A stretch of 64,000 nt of DNA from Hyphomicrobium sp. CS1BSMeth3 (lineage in GTDB: Bacteria; Pseudomonadota; Alphaproteobacteria; Rhizobiales; Hyphomicrobiaceae): contig NZ_FPEI01000004.1 in NCBI RefSeq assembly GCF_900117415.1, positions 620,001 through 684,000 of the forward strand, given 5' to 3'. The translations under genes and the position numbers were made by a program. Numbering within the stretch: the first letter of the stretch is position 1; each line of letters starts with the position of its first letter. The notes under the pieces are model-generated. The model did not search any database and was not told the origin of the DNA. It worked only from the letters and a program-made list of their open reading frames with translations. Shown here in pieces: positions 34,946 to 45,364 of this stretch.

Positions 34946-36169
34946 TCACCCGCGCGGATGCACGTCGCGGATGGGGCCGAGAATGACGAGGCCGACGAGC
35001 GCCATCGCGGCCTGCACGCCGAACGCCGTCCGGTAGGCCATTTCCGGCGGCACACCAGCCACGGCAGGAAAGATGCCGACCACCCAACCGAACACGAACT
35101 GCGCACCCGCAATCGCCGTCATGATGCCCATGTTGGCAACGGCGACACCGCGCCCCAAGAGCCGGGCCGGTACGAGACCACGGCCGTGGGTCATCACGAT
35201 CGTCGGGTAGGCGCTGCAGATGCTCGCGATCACGAAGAGCGTGGTCACGAGCCACAGCGGCGGGCGCGTCATGAGCGCCATCAGCGCCGCCACGGTAAGG
35301 ATGATCGTGCCGCCGACGAGCATGGGCCACTTCAGCGTGTTGAAGTAGCGGGCGACGCGACCGTAGAAGTAGTGCCCGCCGATGCCACCGATCGCCATCA
35401 GCAACAGGATGCTGCCACGCTCGATGTTGTCGAGGGCATGAATGTGCTTGAGATAGGGTGCGCCCCACACACCAGAGATCACGCCCGAGAAGGACATCGG
35501 CAAGCCCGCCACGAGCAGGCGCTTCATGCCGGGTTGCCGCACGGCCTCGCGCACGCCAGCCAGCACCTCGCGGAATGTCTCTTTCTTGGTGGTGCGCGGC
35601 ACGTGCCCCGGCGGCGCGTCGCGTACGATCACCGCGAGCGCGAGCGTCAGTACAGCGACACACGCCGCAAAGAGCCAGTAGCTTTGCCGCCATCCGATGA
35701 GCACGATCAGCGCCGAAAGCGGCGCCGTCGCGCACAGATTACCAACCGCGGCAAAGCTGTTGAGCGCCCCGGTCTGCGTCACGAAGCGGTCCGCCGGCAG
35801 CCAGTTCACCAAGACATAGAACGCCCCCGTGAAAGCGCCGGCCGTGCCGATGCCCATGAGGATGCGCGCCAAGGTGAGCATCTCCGCTGAGCCGCCAGCC
35901 GCGAAGAGCGCAGTCCCGATCGCCGTGAAGACGAGCATCGTGCTCATCACCACGCGACCGCCGAAGCGATCGAGCAGCATCCCTGTCGGAACCTGCATCA
36001 GCGCGTAGGCGAAGAAAAGCGAGCTCGCGATCGTCGAGAGAACGGCAGGCGAAAGCGCCATCTCGCGCTCGAGCTCAGGCGCCACGACGCCGAAGCTCTG
36101 GCGCAGGAAAAGATTTGCGAAGCCGAGGAGATAGAGCGTCGCCAGGATCGGCAGAAAGGCGCGGTTCAC
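34946..36169 (-). CDS. MFS transporter
   Basis: A 407-residue, 12-helix major-facilitator carrier. The loop 2-3 motif MLLDRFGGRVVMST and the second-half repeats are visible. The substrate is not readable. It starts at GTG (36169) with a poor ribosome site; the next in-frame start would remove the first helix. It is convergent with the LysR gene (11 nt between stops) and divergent from the small ABM-fold gene across 224 bp. Confidence 0.9.
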   Translation of the reverse strand: MNRAFLPILATLYLLGFANLFLRQSFGVVAPELEREMALSPAVLSTIASSLFFAYALMQVPTGMLLDRFGGRVVMSTMLVFTAIGTALFAAGGSAEMLTLARILMGIGTAGAFTGAFYVLVNWLPADRFVTQTGALNSFAAVGNLCATAPLSALIVLIGWRQSYWLFAACVAVLTLALAVIVRDAPPGHVPRTTKKETFREVLAGVREAVRQPGMKRLLVAGLPMSFSGVISGVWGAPYLKHIHALDNIERGSILLLMAIGGIGGHYFYGRVARYFNTLKWPMLVGGTIILTVAALMALMTRPPLWLVTTLFVIASICSAYPTIVMTHGRGLVPARLLGRGVAVANMGIMTAIAGAQFVFGWVVGIFPAVAGVPPEMAYRTAFGVQAAMALVGLVILGPIRDVHPRG

Positions 36170-36393
36170 GGGCGCGTCCAGGCAAGCGCCATGCGCACGA
36201 CGCCGGTCTCGGTTGCGGCGCCGGGAGCGGCATCCAGCCGATCTCGCTTGCGCCGACGGCGCCGATCGTCAATGCAGTGGACCACTTCTTCCCCCGTTCC
36301 CGCCGCGTGCTTGGCAGAGTCGCGGCCGCATCTATGATGTCGCCCCTTCATCGCTTCGGCAATCGCGCCAAGCCACACCCAGGAGTGCACGGA

Positions 36394-36711
36394 ATGATTA
36401 TCGCCGTGGTCCAGATCCCCATGCCCCAGCGCCCGCGTGAAGCCGCAATCGCCGCACAGACGAAGTCGGCGCCGACCTTCCGCGCGCTCGGCGACAAGGG
36501 GCTTCTGCGCAAGGACTTCCTGAATGGCGAGGCTGGCGGAGGCGGCGTCTACACCTGGACATCGCGGGAAGCGGCCGAAGCCTGGTTCAGCCCTGAATGG
36601 CGCGCCGAGGCCAAGGTGCGCTTCGGCGCCGAGCCGGTGATCACCTATTACGAGTCCTACGTCACCGTGGACAACATCAAGGGCGAAACGATCGTTCGCG
36701 ACAACGGCTGA
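36394..36711 (+). CDS. Small ABM/YdhR-like monooxygenase-fold protein
   Basis: A 105-residue product beginning MIIAVVQIPMP with AGGAG at 36381-36385. It resembles the dimeric alpha/beta ABM superfamily (YdhR-type): VYTWTSREAAEAWFSPEWRA (about 54-73) is the helical segment common to these proteins, and VTYYESYVTVDN-like strands follow. Members include monooxygenases and heme or quinol-binding proteins; the role here is unknown. It is first in a rightward set with two MFS transporters (17-nt and 4-nt gaps). The longer open frame starting at 36115 is not supported. Confidence 0.82.
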   Translation: MIIAVVQIPMPQRPREAAIAAQTKSAPTFRALGDKGLLRKDFLNGEAGGGGVYTWTSREAAEAWFSPEWRAEAKVRFGAEPVITYYESYVTVDNIKGETIVRDNG

Positions 36712-36728
36712 GCGAGATCGGTCAGCGC

Positions 36729-37925
36729 ATGTCGCTCGAACGCCGCATACTGCTCTGGATGTGCGTGCTCGTTGCCGTGAACCAGCTCGGCTTCGGGGCC
36801 ATGGTGCCGTCACTGGCGCTCTACGCGCAATCGTTCGGCGTTCCGGCTTCGGCAATCGGCATGGCCGTCGCCGCCTACGGGCTCGCGCGCTGCCTCTCGG
36901 CGCTCCCGGCGGGACAGATCTCCGACTGGGTCGGTCGGCGGCCGAGCCTCGCCATCGGCGGTCTCGTCTCGGCGGCCGGGAATCTCTGGTGCGCCCTGGC
37001 GACGAGCTATCCCGAATTCATCATCGCGCGCTTCGTCGCGGGCTTCGGCGCCGGCCTCGTGCTCACGACCGGACAGGTCGTGCTCGCCGACATCAGCACA
37101 CCCGAGATCCGCGGGCGCATGATCGCGATCTACCAGGGCACGTTCATCTTCTCCGTCGGCATCGGCCCCTTTCCCGGCGGGCTGCTGGCCGAGCACTTCG
37201 GGCTCGCCGCGCCCTTCGTCTTCACCGGGCTCGGCAGCTTCCTTGCGACCGTCGTTGCCTGGTTCGCCGTGCGCGAGACGCGCGAGATGGCGCGGGCACC
37301 AAGTGCGAGCGGCGCCCCGAGCCTCTCGTTCGTGGCTCAGATCCGCACCTTGACCCGCCACGTCGGTTATGTCCTCGTGAGCCTCATCTCGCTGATGAAT
37401 GCCGTCGTGCGCACGGGTGGCCTCTTCGCCATCATCCCCATCCTGGCGACGGCGCGGCTCGGCCTTTCCGTCACTGCCATTGGCTTCGGGTTGATGCTCG
37501 GCAGCGTGGCCGGGCTGTTCGCCTCCTATCCCGCAGGCTGGCTCGCCGACAAGTTCGGCCGCAAGGCCGTGATCGTGCCCGTCACCGTCATCAGCGGCCT
37601 CTCGATGGTGCTCTTCTGCTTTGCCCCCTCCTATTCCTGGTTCGTCGCCGCCTGCATCGTCTGGGGTATCGCGATCGCGGCCGGTGGCGCGGCGCCCGCA
37701 GCCTATGCCGCCGACTCCGCCCCGCCCGGCATGAATGCCGCCGCCATGAGCACGTTCCGCATGACGGGCGACATCGGCTACGTCGTCGGCCCCCTTGCCC
37801 TCGGCTTCATTGCCGATCTTTATGGGCCGGTTATTGCCCTCCTCTCAGGCGCGGCGGGCCTCGTGCTCATCGGCGCGGCCTTCGGCATTTTCGCACCCGA
37901 ATCTCATCGACAGCGAAAGGATTGA
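36729..37925 (+). CDS. MFS transporter (multidrug-type)
   Basis: A 398-residue major-facilitator carrier. The loop 2-3 motif is GQISDWVGRRPSLAIGG, and the second-half equivalent is GWLADKFGRKAVIV. The pattern is that of drug:H+ antiporters of the 12-helix type. The ATG at 36729 gives a normal cytoplasmic N-terminus (MSLERRILLWM); a longer frame from 36597 reads through the ABM gene and is rejected. It sits between the ABM-fold gene and another MFS gene. Confidence 0.93.
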   Translation: MSLERRILLWMCVLVAVNQLGFGAMVPSLALYAQSFGVPASAIGMAVAAYGLARCLSALPAGQISDWVGRRPSLAIGGLVSAAGNLWCALATSYPEFIIARFVAGFGAGLVLTTGQVVLADISTPEIRGRMIAIYQGTFIFSVGIGPFPGGLLAEHFGLAAPFVFTGLGSFLATVVAWFAVRETREMARAPSASGAPSLSFVAQIRTLTRHVGYVLVSLISLMNAVVRTGGLFAIIPILATARLGLSVTAIGFGLMLGSVAGLFASYPAGWLADKFGRKAVIVPVTVISGLSMVLFCFAPSYSWFVAACIVWGIAIAAGGAAPAAYAADSAPPGMNAAAMSTFRMTGDIGYVVGPLALGFIADLYGPVIALLSGAAGLVLIGAAFGIFAPESHRQRKD

Positions 37926-37929
37926 GGTC

Positions 37930-39147
37930 ATGTCCGCGAGCGCCGATGCGACAGCCCGAACGCGCTCGCTGATCTTCCTGCTGCTGGCCCAGGTCACAGC
38001 CATGACGACATGGTTTGCGACCACCGCATCGCTCGCCGCCATGCGCCAGGGCTGGACGCTGACGCCTTTCCAGGAAGGCCTGATGACGAGCAGCGTGCAG
38101 GCGGGCTTCGTCGCGGGCACCTTGACGAGCGCGCTCCTCAGCGCCGCCGATCGCTATGACCCGCGCAATCTCTTCATGACCGCGGCTGCCATCGCCGGCA
38201 TCGCTTGTCTGCTCGTCGTCCTCTTCGAGCCGACCGACGTAACCGTTCCCATGCTTCGCTTCGCCACCGGCTTCTGTCTGGCCGGCGTCTATCCCGTCGG
38301 CATGAAAATGGCCGCCACTTGGGCGAAAGGCGACCTCGGTCTGCTGATTGGATTGCTTGTCGGCGCGGTCACGCTCGGCTCGGCCATGCCGCATCTCTTC
38401 GTGCCGCTCGGCCTTGACTGGCGCGTGCCGTGCATCGTCGCGGGCGTGTGCGCTCTCATCGGAGCGGTGCTCATTCGCTGGGTCGATCTCGGTCCGAACC
38501 GCGCGCCCGCGCCGCCCTTCCGCCTCGCCAATGCGACGGAAGCCTTCCGCCGCCGGCCGCTGCGCCTCGCCAATCTCGGCTACTTCGGCCACATGTGGGA
38601 GCTCTATGCCATGTGGGCCTGGATCGGCACATTTCTCGGCGCGAGCTTCGCGCTCCGCTATGGCGCGTCACCGCCGATCGGCGCGAGCATCGCGACCTTT
38701 CTCGTGATCGCGAGCGGTGCCATCGGCTGTCTCGCCGGCGGATGGGCTGCCGACCGTGTCGGCCGCACGGCCGTCACCATTGCTTCGCTCGCCGTGAGCG
38801 GGACATGCGCGCTGATCATGGGCTTTGCCTATGGCGGCCCTGCGTGGCTGATTCTGCTCATCGGCATCATCTGGGGCATCACGGTCGTCTCGGACTCGGC
38901 GCAGTTCTCGGCCTCGGTGACGGAGCTGAGCGACCGCACGCTCGTCGGCACCATGCTGACCGTGCAGACGTGCATCGGCTTCCTGCTGACGCTCGTCACG
39001 ATCCACGTGATGCCTTACGTGGTGACGGGGCTCGGCTGGACGTACGCCTTCATGATCCTGGCGATCGGCCCCGCCATCGGCATGTGGGCCATGGCACGGC
39101 TCCGCGCCGATCCGGCCTCGACGAGCCTTGCCGGCGGCCGGCGCTGA
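37930..39147 (+). CDS. MFS transporter
   Basis: A 405-residue, 12-helix carrier, not closely similar to the preceding MFS protein. It resembles CynX/nitrate-type or sugar-phosphate-like MFS members (FCLAGVYPVGMKMAATW in helix 4; GGWAADRVGRTAVTIASL in the middle loop). The substrate is unknown. It starts 4 nt after the previous stop with TTGAGGTC upstream. It is convergent with selO with no spacer: the two stop codons abut. Confidence 0.93.
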   Translation: MSASADATARTRSLIFLLLAQVTAMTTWFATTASLAAMRQGWTLTPFQEGLMTSSVQAGFVAGTLTSALLSAADRYDPRNLFMTAAAIAGIACLLVVLFEPTDVTVPMLRFATGFCLAGVYPVGMKMAATWAKGDLGLLIGLLVGAVTLGSAMPHLFVPLGLDWRVPCIVAGVCALIGAVLIRWVDLGPNRAPAPPFRLANATEAFRRRPLRLANLGYFGHMWELYAMWAWIGTFLGASFALRYGASPPIGASIATFLVIASGAIGCLAGGWAADRVGRTAVTIASLAVSGTCALIMGFAYGGPAWLILLIGIIWGITVVSDSAQFSASVTELSDRTLVGTMLTVQTCIGFLLTLVTIHVMPYVVTGLGWTYAFMILAIGPAIGMWAMARLRADPASTSLAGGRR

Positions 39148-40644
39148 TCAGGTCCCGCAGAATGTCGCGCGCACGACCTGCTCGGGGCGCGGCGGCAGTG
39201 TGTACTCGGGCACATCCGGCTGATCGTCGAAGGGTCGCGCGAGTACGCCGATCAGCTTCTCGAAAGGCGCGAGATCGCCGTTGTTGACGGCTGCGTTGAG
39301 CGCTTCCTCGACGAGATGATTGCGCGGAATGAAAGCCGGGTTCGTTGCCTTCATCGCCGCAGCACGGTCCGCGGGATCGCCGTCCTCGCGCGTAAGCCGC
39401 TCCCGCCACTTCGCCAGCCAGCCATCGGCGGCCGTTCGATCGTCGAACAGCGCACGCACCTTGGCATCTGCAGCCGGATCGCCCGCGGCCTCCGACAAAC
39501 CTCGGAACGTCAGCGTGAAGTCCGCATTGTTCGCGGCCATCAGGTCCATGAGCTCTTTCACCAGCGCGGGATCACCGTCCTCAGCCGCGAAGAACCCGAG
39601 CTTCCTGCGATAGCCCGCGATGAAAGCTGCCTCGAATTTTCCGGGATAGGCGTTGATCGCTTCCTGCGCGATCTCGACCGCCTTCTCGCGATCCTCCGCA
39701 ATGACCGGGAGCAGCGCCTCGGCGAGGCGCGTGAGATTCCACTGCCCGATGACCGGCTGATTGCCGTAGGCATAGCGCCCGTGCTCATCGATCGAGCTGT
39801 AGACGGTCGCCGGGTCGAACGTATCCATAAAGGCGACGGGGCCGTAGTCGATGGTCTCACCCGAGATGGCCATGTTGTCCGTGTTCATGACCCCATGAAT
39901 GAAGCCGACGAGCATCCAGCGCGCGATCAGCTCGGCCTGCTTGTCGATGACGCGCATGAGCAGCGCGGCGGCCGGATTTTCGCTGCCGGCAAGATCGGGA
40001 TAGTGCCGCTCGATGACGTAGTCCGTCAGGGCCCTGAGCCCCTCCTCATCGCGGCGCACGGCAAAGAACTGGAAGGTGCCCACACGAATATGGCTTGCCG
40101 CGACGCGCGTCAGCACGGCACCGGGCAGGGCCTTCTCGCGCATCACGTCCTCGCCCGTGGTCACGGCCGCCAATGCCCGTGTCGTCGGAATGCCGAGCGC
40201 GTACATGGCCTCGCCGATGATGTATTCGCGCAGAACCGGCCCGAGCGCCGCGCGGCCATCCCCGCGCCGGGAGAACGGCGTCGGCCCCGAGCCCTTGAGC
40301 TGGATGTCGCGGCGCTGACCCGTCCGATCAATCACCTCGCCCAGCAGAATTGCGCGCCCGTCCCCGAGCTGGGGCACGAACCCACCGAATTGGTGGCCCG
40401 CATAGGCCATGGCAATGGGCTCGGAGCCGCCGGCCACGCGGTTACCGGCCAGGATCTCGACACCCTCGGGCGAGGCCAGATAAGCCGGATCGAGCCCAAG
40501 CTCCCGCGCGAGATCCTCATTGAGCCTCACAAGGCGCGGCGCCCTCACCTGCGTCGGCGCGAGGCGCGCGTAGAAGCGCTCCGGCAGCCGGGCATAGCTG
40601 TTCTCGAAGGGCAGGAAGACGGCAACATCCGGCTCGACGCTCAT
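39148..40644 (-). CDS. selO: Protein adenylyltransferase SelO (YdiU/UPF0061)
   Basis: SelO is a pseudokinase-fold enzyme that AMPylates Ser/Thr/Tyr on target proteins and is linked to redox stress. The 498-residue product has the family landmarks [19 protein letters not shown] (80-98), [18 protein letters not shown] (115-132), and the metal/catalytic region [20 protein letters not shown] (250-269, with Asp256, Asn257 and Asp267). The C-terminus ends [12 protein letters not shown] with a Cys near the end, at the position of selenocysteine in animal SelO and of Cys in many bacterial forms. Confidence 0.96.
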   Translation of the reverse strand: MSVEPDVAVFLPFENSYARLPERFYARLAPTQVRAPRLVRLNEDLARELGLDPAYLASPEGVEILAGNRVAGGSEPIAMAYAGHQFGGFVPQLGDGRAILLGEVIDRTGQRRDIQLKGSGPTPFSRRGDGRAALGPVLREYIIGEAMYALGIPTTRALAAVTTGEDVMREKALPGAVLTRVAASHIRVGTFQFFAVRRDEEGLRALTDYVIERHYPDLAGSENPAAALLMRVIDKQAELIARWMLVGFIHGVMNTDNMAISGETIDYGPVAFMDTFDPATVYSSIDEHGRYAYGNQPVIGQWNLTRLAEALLPVIAEDREKAVEIAQEAINAYPGKFEAAFIAGYRRKLGFFAAEDGDPALVKELMDLMAANNADFTLTFRGLSEAAGDPAADAKVRALFDDRTAADGWLAKWRERLTREDGDPADRAAAMKATNPAFIPRNHLVEEALNAAVNNGDLAPFEKLIGVLARPFDDQPDVPEYTLPPRPEQVVRATFCGT

Positions 40645-40764
40645 GGTTCTTTCCGGTCCGTGTTGTAGGGGCGAGGCCTTTCAGGGCGCCGCGTTCACTT
40701 ATAGCCTATATCGTGTTTAGGGCGCGACTTGACCAGGGCGCAGGACCGGCCCAATTGTCCCGCC

Positions 40765-42771
40765 ATGAGCGCGCCGACCGACATCCAGCAGAATGGCCAG
40801 CATGGGGGACCGCCCGCGGACGCGCCACCCGCCCCGCGCGGCCCCGATGTGATCAACGCCTATTTGAAGACGCTGCCTGCGGCGCCCGGCGTCTATCGCA
40901 TGATCGATGCCCAGGGCGATGTGATCTACGTCGGCAAGGCGCGGAGCCTCAAGGCACGCGTCTCGAACTACACGCGCCTCGGCGGCCACACGAACCGCAT
41001 TGCGCGCATGATCGCCGCGACCGCGAGCATGGAGTTCGTCACGACGCGCACGGAGAGCGAGGCGCTGCTGCTCGAGGCGAACCTCATCAAGCGCTTCCGT
41101 CCGCGCTTCAATGTCCTCCTGCGCGACGACAAGTCATTTCCCTACATCCTGATCTCGCGCGACCATGGCGCCCCGCAGATCATGAAGCACCGCGGCGCGC
41201 GCAAACGCAAAGGCGACTACTTCGGCCCCTTCGCCTCGGCCGGCGCCGTCAACCGCGCCATCAACACGCTGCAGCGCGCCTTCCTTCTGCGCTCGTGCTC
41301 GGACTCCGTCTACGAGAGCCGCACGCGCCCCTGCCTGCTCTATCAGATCAAGCGCTGCTCGGCGCCGTGCACCGGCGAGATCAGCCTTGAGGACTACAAC
41401 AAGCTCGTCGATGAAGCCTGCCTCTTCCTGCGCGGCGACAGCCAGCACGTGCGCGAGGAGCTGCGGGCGCGCATGACGGCCGCCTCCGATGCGCTGGAGT
41501 TCGAGCACGCAGCCGCGATCCGCAATCGCCTCTCGGCACTGAGCCACGTCACGGCCGACCAGACGATCAATCCAGAAGGCATCGAGGAAGCGGACGTCTT
41601 CGGCGCCTATCAGGACGGCGGGCAGACCTGCGTCCAGGTTTTCTTCTTCCGCACGGGCCAGAACTGGGGCAACCGCGCCTACTTCCCGCGCGCCGACCGC
41701 TCCATCGAGCTCGCCGAAGTGCTCGATTCCTTCATCGCGCAGTTCTATGACGACAAGCCCGTGCCGCGCCTCATCCTGCTCTCGCACGATGTGCCGAGCC
41801 GTGAGCTTTTGGCGGAGGCGCTCTCGCTCAAGGCCGAGCGCAAGGTCGAGATCCGCGTGCCTCAGCGCGGCGCCAAGACCGGCGTCGTCGAGCATGCACT
41901 CGCCAATGCCAAGGAAGCGCTCGGTCGCCGTCTTGCCGAGGGTGCCTCCCAGCGCCGGCTGCTCGAAGCGCTCGCCGACCGCTTCGGCTTGGAGCAGGTG
42001 CCGCGCCGTATCGAGGTGTTCGACAACAGCCACGTGTCCGGCACGAATGCCGTCGGCGGCATGATCGTTGCGGGCCCGGACGGCATAGTCAAAGGCCAGT
42101 ACCGCAAGTTCAACATCAAGTCTGCTGATCTCACGCCGGGCGACGACTACGCCATGATGCGCGAAGTGCTCACACGGCGCTTCAAGCGCATTGCCGGGTC
42201 GACGGCGCCCGCCATCGACGAAAGCCCTGTCGATATCGATACAGTGCCGGAAACGACCGCAGATGTGGTTCCTTCCGACGAAGCGGAGGAAGCAGAGGAG
42301 ACGGTGTTCCCCGACAAGCCGGACGTCGTGCTCATCGATGGCGGCCTCGGCCAGCTCAATGTCGCGCGTGAGGTGTTCCAGGGCTATGGCATCGACGACG
42401 TCGCGCTCATCGGCGTCGCCAAGGGACCGGACCGCGATGCCGGCCGCGAGCACTTCCACATTCCTGGCCGCGATCGCCCCATCATGCTCGAAGCGCGCGA
42501 TCCCGTGCTCTATTTCGTCCAGCGGCTGCGCGACGAAGCCCACCGCTTTGCCATCGGCGCCCATCGCGCGCGCCGCACGAAGGCCATCAGCGCCAATCCG
42601 CTCGATGAGATCGAGGGCATTGGCCCAACGCGCAAGCGCGCGCTGCTCCATCACTTCGGCTCGGCCAAGGCCGTGAGCCGCGCGAGTGTCGCCGATCTCA
42701 CGGCCGTCAGCGGCATCTCGCAGGAGACGGCCCAGCGCATTTATGATCATTTCCACGAGCGGGACCGGTAG
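40765..42771 (+). CDS. uvrC: Excinuclease ABC subunit C
   Basis: The nuclease of nucleotide-excision repair; it makes both incisions around a lesion with UvrB. From the ATG at 40765 it has 668 residues. The GIY-YIG nuclease domain has GVY (42-44) and YVG (55-57); a UVR domain ([12 protein letters not shown]) follows; the RNase H-like nuclease has [17 protein letters not shown] and [13 protein letters not shown]; the C-terminus has helix-hairpin-helix motifs ([20 protein letters not shown]). An acidic insert (about 490-515) separates the halves of the RNase H-like domain. A TTG start at 40729 would add 12 residues and is a possible alternative. Confidence 0.96.
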   Translation: MSAPTDIQQNGQHGGPPADAPPAPRGPDVINAYLKTLPAAPGVYRMIDAQGDVIYVGKARSLKARVSNYTRLGGHTNRIARMIAATASMEFVTTRTESEALLLEANLIKRFRPRFNVLLRDDKSFPYILISRDHGAPQIMKHRGARKRKGDYFGPFASAGAVNRAINTLQRAFLLRSCSDSVYESRTRPCLLYQIKRCSAPCTGEISLEDYNKLVDEACLFLRGDSQHVREELRARMTAASDALEFEHAAAIRNRLSALSHVTADQTINPEGIEEADVFGAYQDGGQTCVQVFFFRTGQNWGNRAYFPRADRSIELAEVLDSFIAQFYDDKPVPRLILLSHDVPSRELLAEALSLKAERKVEIRVPQRGAKTGVVEHALANAKEALGRRLAEGASQRRLLEALADRFGLEQVPRRIEVFDNSHVSGTNAVGGMIVAGPDGIVKGQYRKFNIKSADLTPGDDYAMMREVLTRRFKRIAGSTAPAIDESPVDIDTVPETTADVVPSDEAEEAEETVFPDKPDVVLIDGGLGQLNVAREVFQGYGIDDVALIGVAKGPDRDAGREHFHIPGRDRPIMLEARDPVLYFVQRLRDEAHRFAIGAHRARRTKAISANPLDEIEGIGPTRKRALLHHFGSAKAVSRASVADLTAVSGISQETAQRIYDHFHERDR

Positions 42772-42779
42772 GCGCACAC

Positions 42780-43640
42780 ATGATCCTTCGATGCGCTCTC
42801 GCCGCCTTGGCGCTTGCCCTCATGCCGGCGAGCCTGTCCGCGCAGGGCACCAAACCTCAGCGCATTGTCTCGCTGAACCTCTGCACGGACATCCTGCTGT
42901 TCGATCTGGTGGCACCGGAGCGCATCGCGGCGCTGAGCCCTTCCGCGAACGATCCGCGCGCCTCGCCCATTGCCGAGCGCGTGCAGCCCATCCGACGCAT
43001 CCGCGGCGAGGCCGAGGAGGTTCTGTCCCTCTCACCGGATCTTGTTCTCGCGGCGGAGTTCACGGCGCCCGCGACCATTTCCATGCTCGAACGCCTGAAG
43101 CTGCGCGTCGTCAAGATCCCAATGGCGCAGGATATCGCAGGCGTTCGCACATCTTTGCTCCGGGTCGCCGAGGCGACGGGCGACACCGAGAAAGCGCGTG
43201 CCGCCATCGCCGCCTTCGATGCGCGCCTTGCGCGCGCCCGCGCGGCCAGCGCGCCCGAGGAAGGGCGCCCCTCGGCGGTCATCTATCAGATCAACGGCAT
43301 TGTCTCCGGCACAGGACTGCTCGAGGACGAGGCGCTCAGCCATGCAGGCTTCCGCAATCTTGCCCCCGACCTTCATGCTGACCGCGGCGGTCGCGTGAGC
43401 ATCGAGGCCATTGTCGCGCACCCGCCCGACCTTCTCCTCTTTGCCGGGCCGAGCGACGAGTACCGCACGGTCGTCGCCGATGCGCTGGTCCATCCGGCGC
43501 TCAGGGCCGTCATGCACGACCGCGCGACGGCGGTTCTTCCCTGGCGGGACTGGATCTGCGGCACCCCGTACATTGCCGACACCATCGATGTGCTCGCCGA
43601 TCTGCGACGGCGTCTCGCGGTGCGGAGACCGCCGGCATGA
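42780..43640 (+). CDS. ABC transporter periplasmic binding protein (BtuF/FecB type)
   Basis: A 286-residue periplasmic binding protein for a cobalamin, haem or siderophore-type ligand. The signal peptide spans residues 1-21 (ALAALALALMPASLSAQG). KPQRIVSLNLCTDILLFDL is the typical start of the first lobe, and an inter-lobe helix (about 110-135) is visible, as in BtuF. Its ATG is 8 nt after the uvrC stop and its stop overlaps the permease start by 4 nt. BtuF-like ligands are most likely, but no cobalamin riboswitch or TonB receptor is adjacent to support B12 specifically. Confidence 0.9.
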   Translation: MILRCALAALALALMPASLSAQGTKPQRIVSLNLCTDILLFDLVAPERIAALSPSANDPRASPIAERVQPIRRIRGEAEEVLSLSPDLVLAAEFTAPATISMLERLKLRVVKIPMAQDIAGVRTSLLRVAEATGDTEKARAAIAAFDARLARARAASAPEEGRPSAVIYQINGIVSGTGLLEDEALSHAGFRNLAPDLHADRGGRVSIEAIVAHPPDLLLFAGPSDEYRTVVADALVHPALRAVMHDRATAVLPWRDWICGTPYIADTIDVLADLRRRLAVRRPPA

Positions 43641-44611
43641 GCCCTCACGCGCAGCCGTACGTCACGCCGTGTCTCGCTGTGCTGGTGCTGTTGCTCGCAC
43701 TCGCCTCGCTTGCGGTCGGCCCTGCAGGGCTGAGTTTTTCGAGCGCCGATCAGGCCTGGCTCATTCTCACCGAGATCCGCCTGCCGCGCACGTTGCTCGG
43801 CCTCCTCATCGGCGCCGCGCTCGGTCTTTCAGGTGCGGCCTTGCAGGGCTACCTGCGCAATCCGCTCGCCGAGCCCGGTATCATCGGCATTTCGGGTGGT
43901 GCAGCCCTCGGCGCGGTGCTCGCGATCCATACCGGCCTCGCCGCGAGCCTCGTCTTCGGGCTGCCCCTTGGTGGCCTCGTCGGTGCGGCGGGCGCCATGG
44001 CTGTCGTGCTTTGGCTCGCAGGTGAGCGCGGCGGCCCCATCACGCTGATCCTCTCCGGCGTCGCCGTCGCGAGTCTCACGACCGCACTGATCGCCCTCGT
44101 GCTCACGCTCTCGCAGAATCCCTTTGCTGCGGTCGAGATCGTCTACTGGCTCATGGGCTCGCTCAGCGATCGCAGCATGACCCACGTCTGGCTCGCCGCA
44201 CCACCAATTCTTGCCGGCCTCGCCGTGCTTGCGCGCCTCGGCCGGGATCTCGATGCATTGACGCTCGGCGAGGAAGTTGCTGCGAACCTCGGTACGTCGC
44301 TTGCACGTCTGCGCCTGCTCGTCGTCGCCGGCACGGCGCTCGCAGTTGGTGCGGCCACGGCCGTCTCCGGCACGATCGGCTTTGTCGGCCTCATCGTGCC
44401 GCACATTCTGCGTCCACTGGTCGGGCATGTGCCGTCGCGTTTGCTGCCCGCAAGTGCGCTCGGCGGGGCCGCCCTCGTGCTCGCGGCCGACCTTGCGCTG
44501 CGCATTGTCTCGCCCGCTGGCGGCATTCGCCTCGGCGTGCTCACGGCGCTGATCGGCACGCCCTTCTTCGTCTGGCTGGTTGTGTCGACGCGGCGGGAGC
44601 TGGCGCCATGA
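43637..44611 (+). CDS. ABC transporter permease, FecCD/BtuC family
   Basis: A 324-residue permease with about nine to ten membrane helices. Family segments are LTEIRLPRTLLGLLIGAALG, GAALQGYLRNPLAEPGIIGI (coupling region) and GFVGLIVPHILRPLVGH. It overlaps both the binding-protein and ATPase genes by 4 nt, so the three are translationally coupled. Confidence 0.95.
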   Translation: MSPHAQPYVTPCLAVLVLLLALASLAVGPAGLSFSSADQAWLILTEIRLPRTLLGLLIGAALGLSGAALQGYLRNPLAEPGIIGISGGAALGAVLAIHTGLAASLVFGLPLGGLVGAAGAMAVVLWLAGERGGPITLILSGVAVASLTTALIALVLTLSQNPFAAVEIVYWLMGSLSDRSMTHVWLAAPPILAGLAVLARLGRDLDALTLGEEVAANLGTSLARLRLLVVAGTALAVGAATAVSGTIGFVGLIVPHILRPLVGHVPSRLLPASALGGAALVLAADLALRIVSPAGGIRLGVLTALIGTPFFVWLVVSTRRELAP

Positions 44612-45360
44612 CGGTCGCGCTCAAAAAGGTGCGTCTCGCGCTCGGCGATCGTGTCGTGCTCCACGATGTCGACATCGCGGTTCCGACCGGGCAGGTCACC
44701 GCCGTCGTCGGGCCCAATGGCGCCGGCAAATCGACGCTGCTACGCGCTTGTGCCGGATTGCTCGCACCTGAGCGCGGCCAGATCGCATTCGCCGGCCGCC
44801 CGCTCGAAACGCTCGCGCGCGCCGAGCTCGCCCGCGCCGTTGCCTACCTGCCGCAGGAGCGCGCCGTGCACTGGCCGCTTTCCGCGAGGGCCGTGGTCGC
44901 CCTCGGCCGCCTGCCGCATGACGACGCCGATCCCGAGGTGATCGCGCAGGCCCTCGGCGCCATGGATATCGAGCGTCTTGCCGATCGGCCGGTCTCGCAA
45001 CTCTCCGGCGGCGAACGCGCCCGCGTGCTCGTTGCCCGCGCGCTGGCTCAGGAGGCGCCGCTGCTCGTCGCCGATGAGCCGACGGCCGGCCTCGATCCGG
45101 CACACGCCCTTGCCCTGTTCACGCTCTTTCAGCGGCTCGCGACGGAAGGCCGCACCATCGTCGTTGCCCTGCACGATTTGAGCCTCGCTGCCCGCTTCGC
45201 ACATCACGTTGTTCTGCTCGCAGATCAGCGCATTGCCGCGCACGGCCCGCCGGCTGATGTTCTGACGCCCCGCAACCTGGAACCGGCGTTCGGCGTCACG
45301 ATGCTATGCACAAACGTGAACGGCCTGCCGATTGTCGCCCCCGTCTCCACTCTGCCATGA
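44608..45360 (+). CDS. ABC transporter ATP-binding protein (BtuD/FecE type)
   Basis: A 250-residue ATPase for the importer encoded just upstream. Walker A is GPNGAGKS (35-42), the signature LSGGE (132-136), Walker B LLVADEP (152-158) and the switch His in ALHDLSLA. It overlaps the permease gene by 4 nt, and the patatin gene follows after 4 nt. Confidence 0.95.
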   Translation: MTVALKKVRLALGDRVVLHDVDIAVPTGQVTAVVGPNGAGKSTLLRACAGLLAPERGQIAFAGRPLETLARAELARAVAYLPQERAVHWPLSARAVVALGRLPHDDADPEVIAQALGAMDIERLADRPVSQLSGGERARVLVARALAQEAPLLVADEPTAGLDPAHALALFTLFQRLATEGRTIVVALHDLSLAARFAHHVVLLADQRIAAHGPPADVLTPRNLEPAFGVTMLCTNVNGLPIVAPVSTLP

Positions 45361-45364
45361 TGCA

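Noticed and set aside
39316-40668. 450-codon rightward open frame opposite selO
   Set aside because: Antisense to a gene with intact catalytic motifs; translation is Arg/His-rich without a domain.
41134-42777. 547-codon leftward open frame opposite uvrC
   Set aside because: Antisense shadow of uvrC with low-complexity composition.
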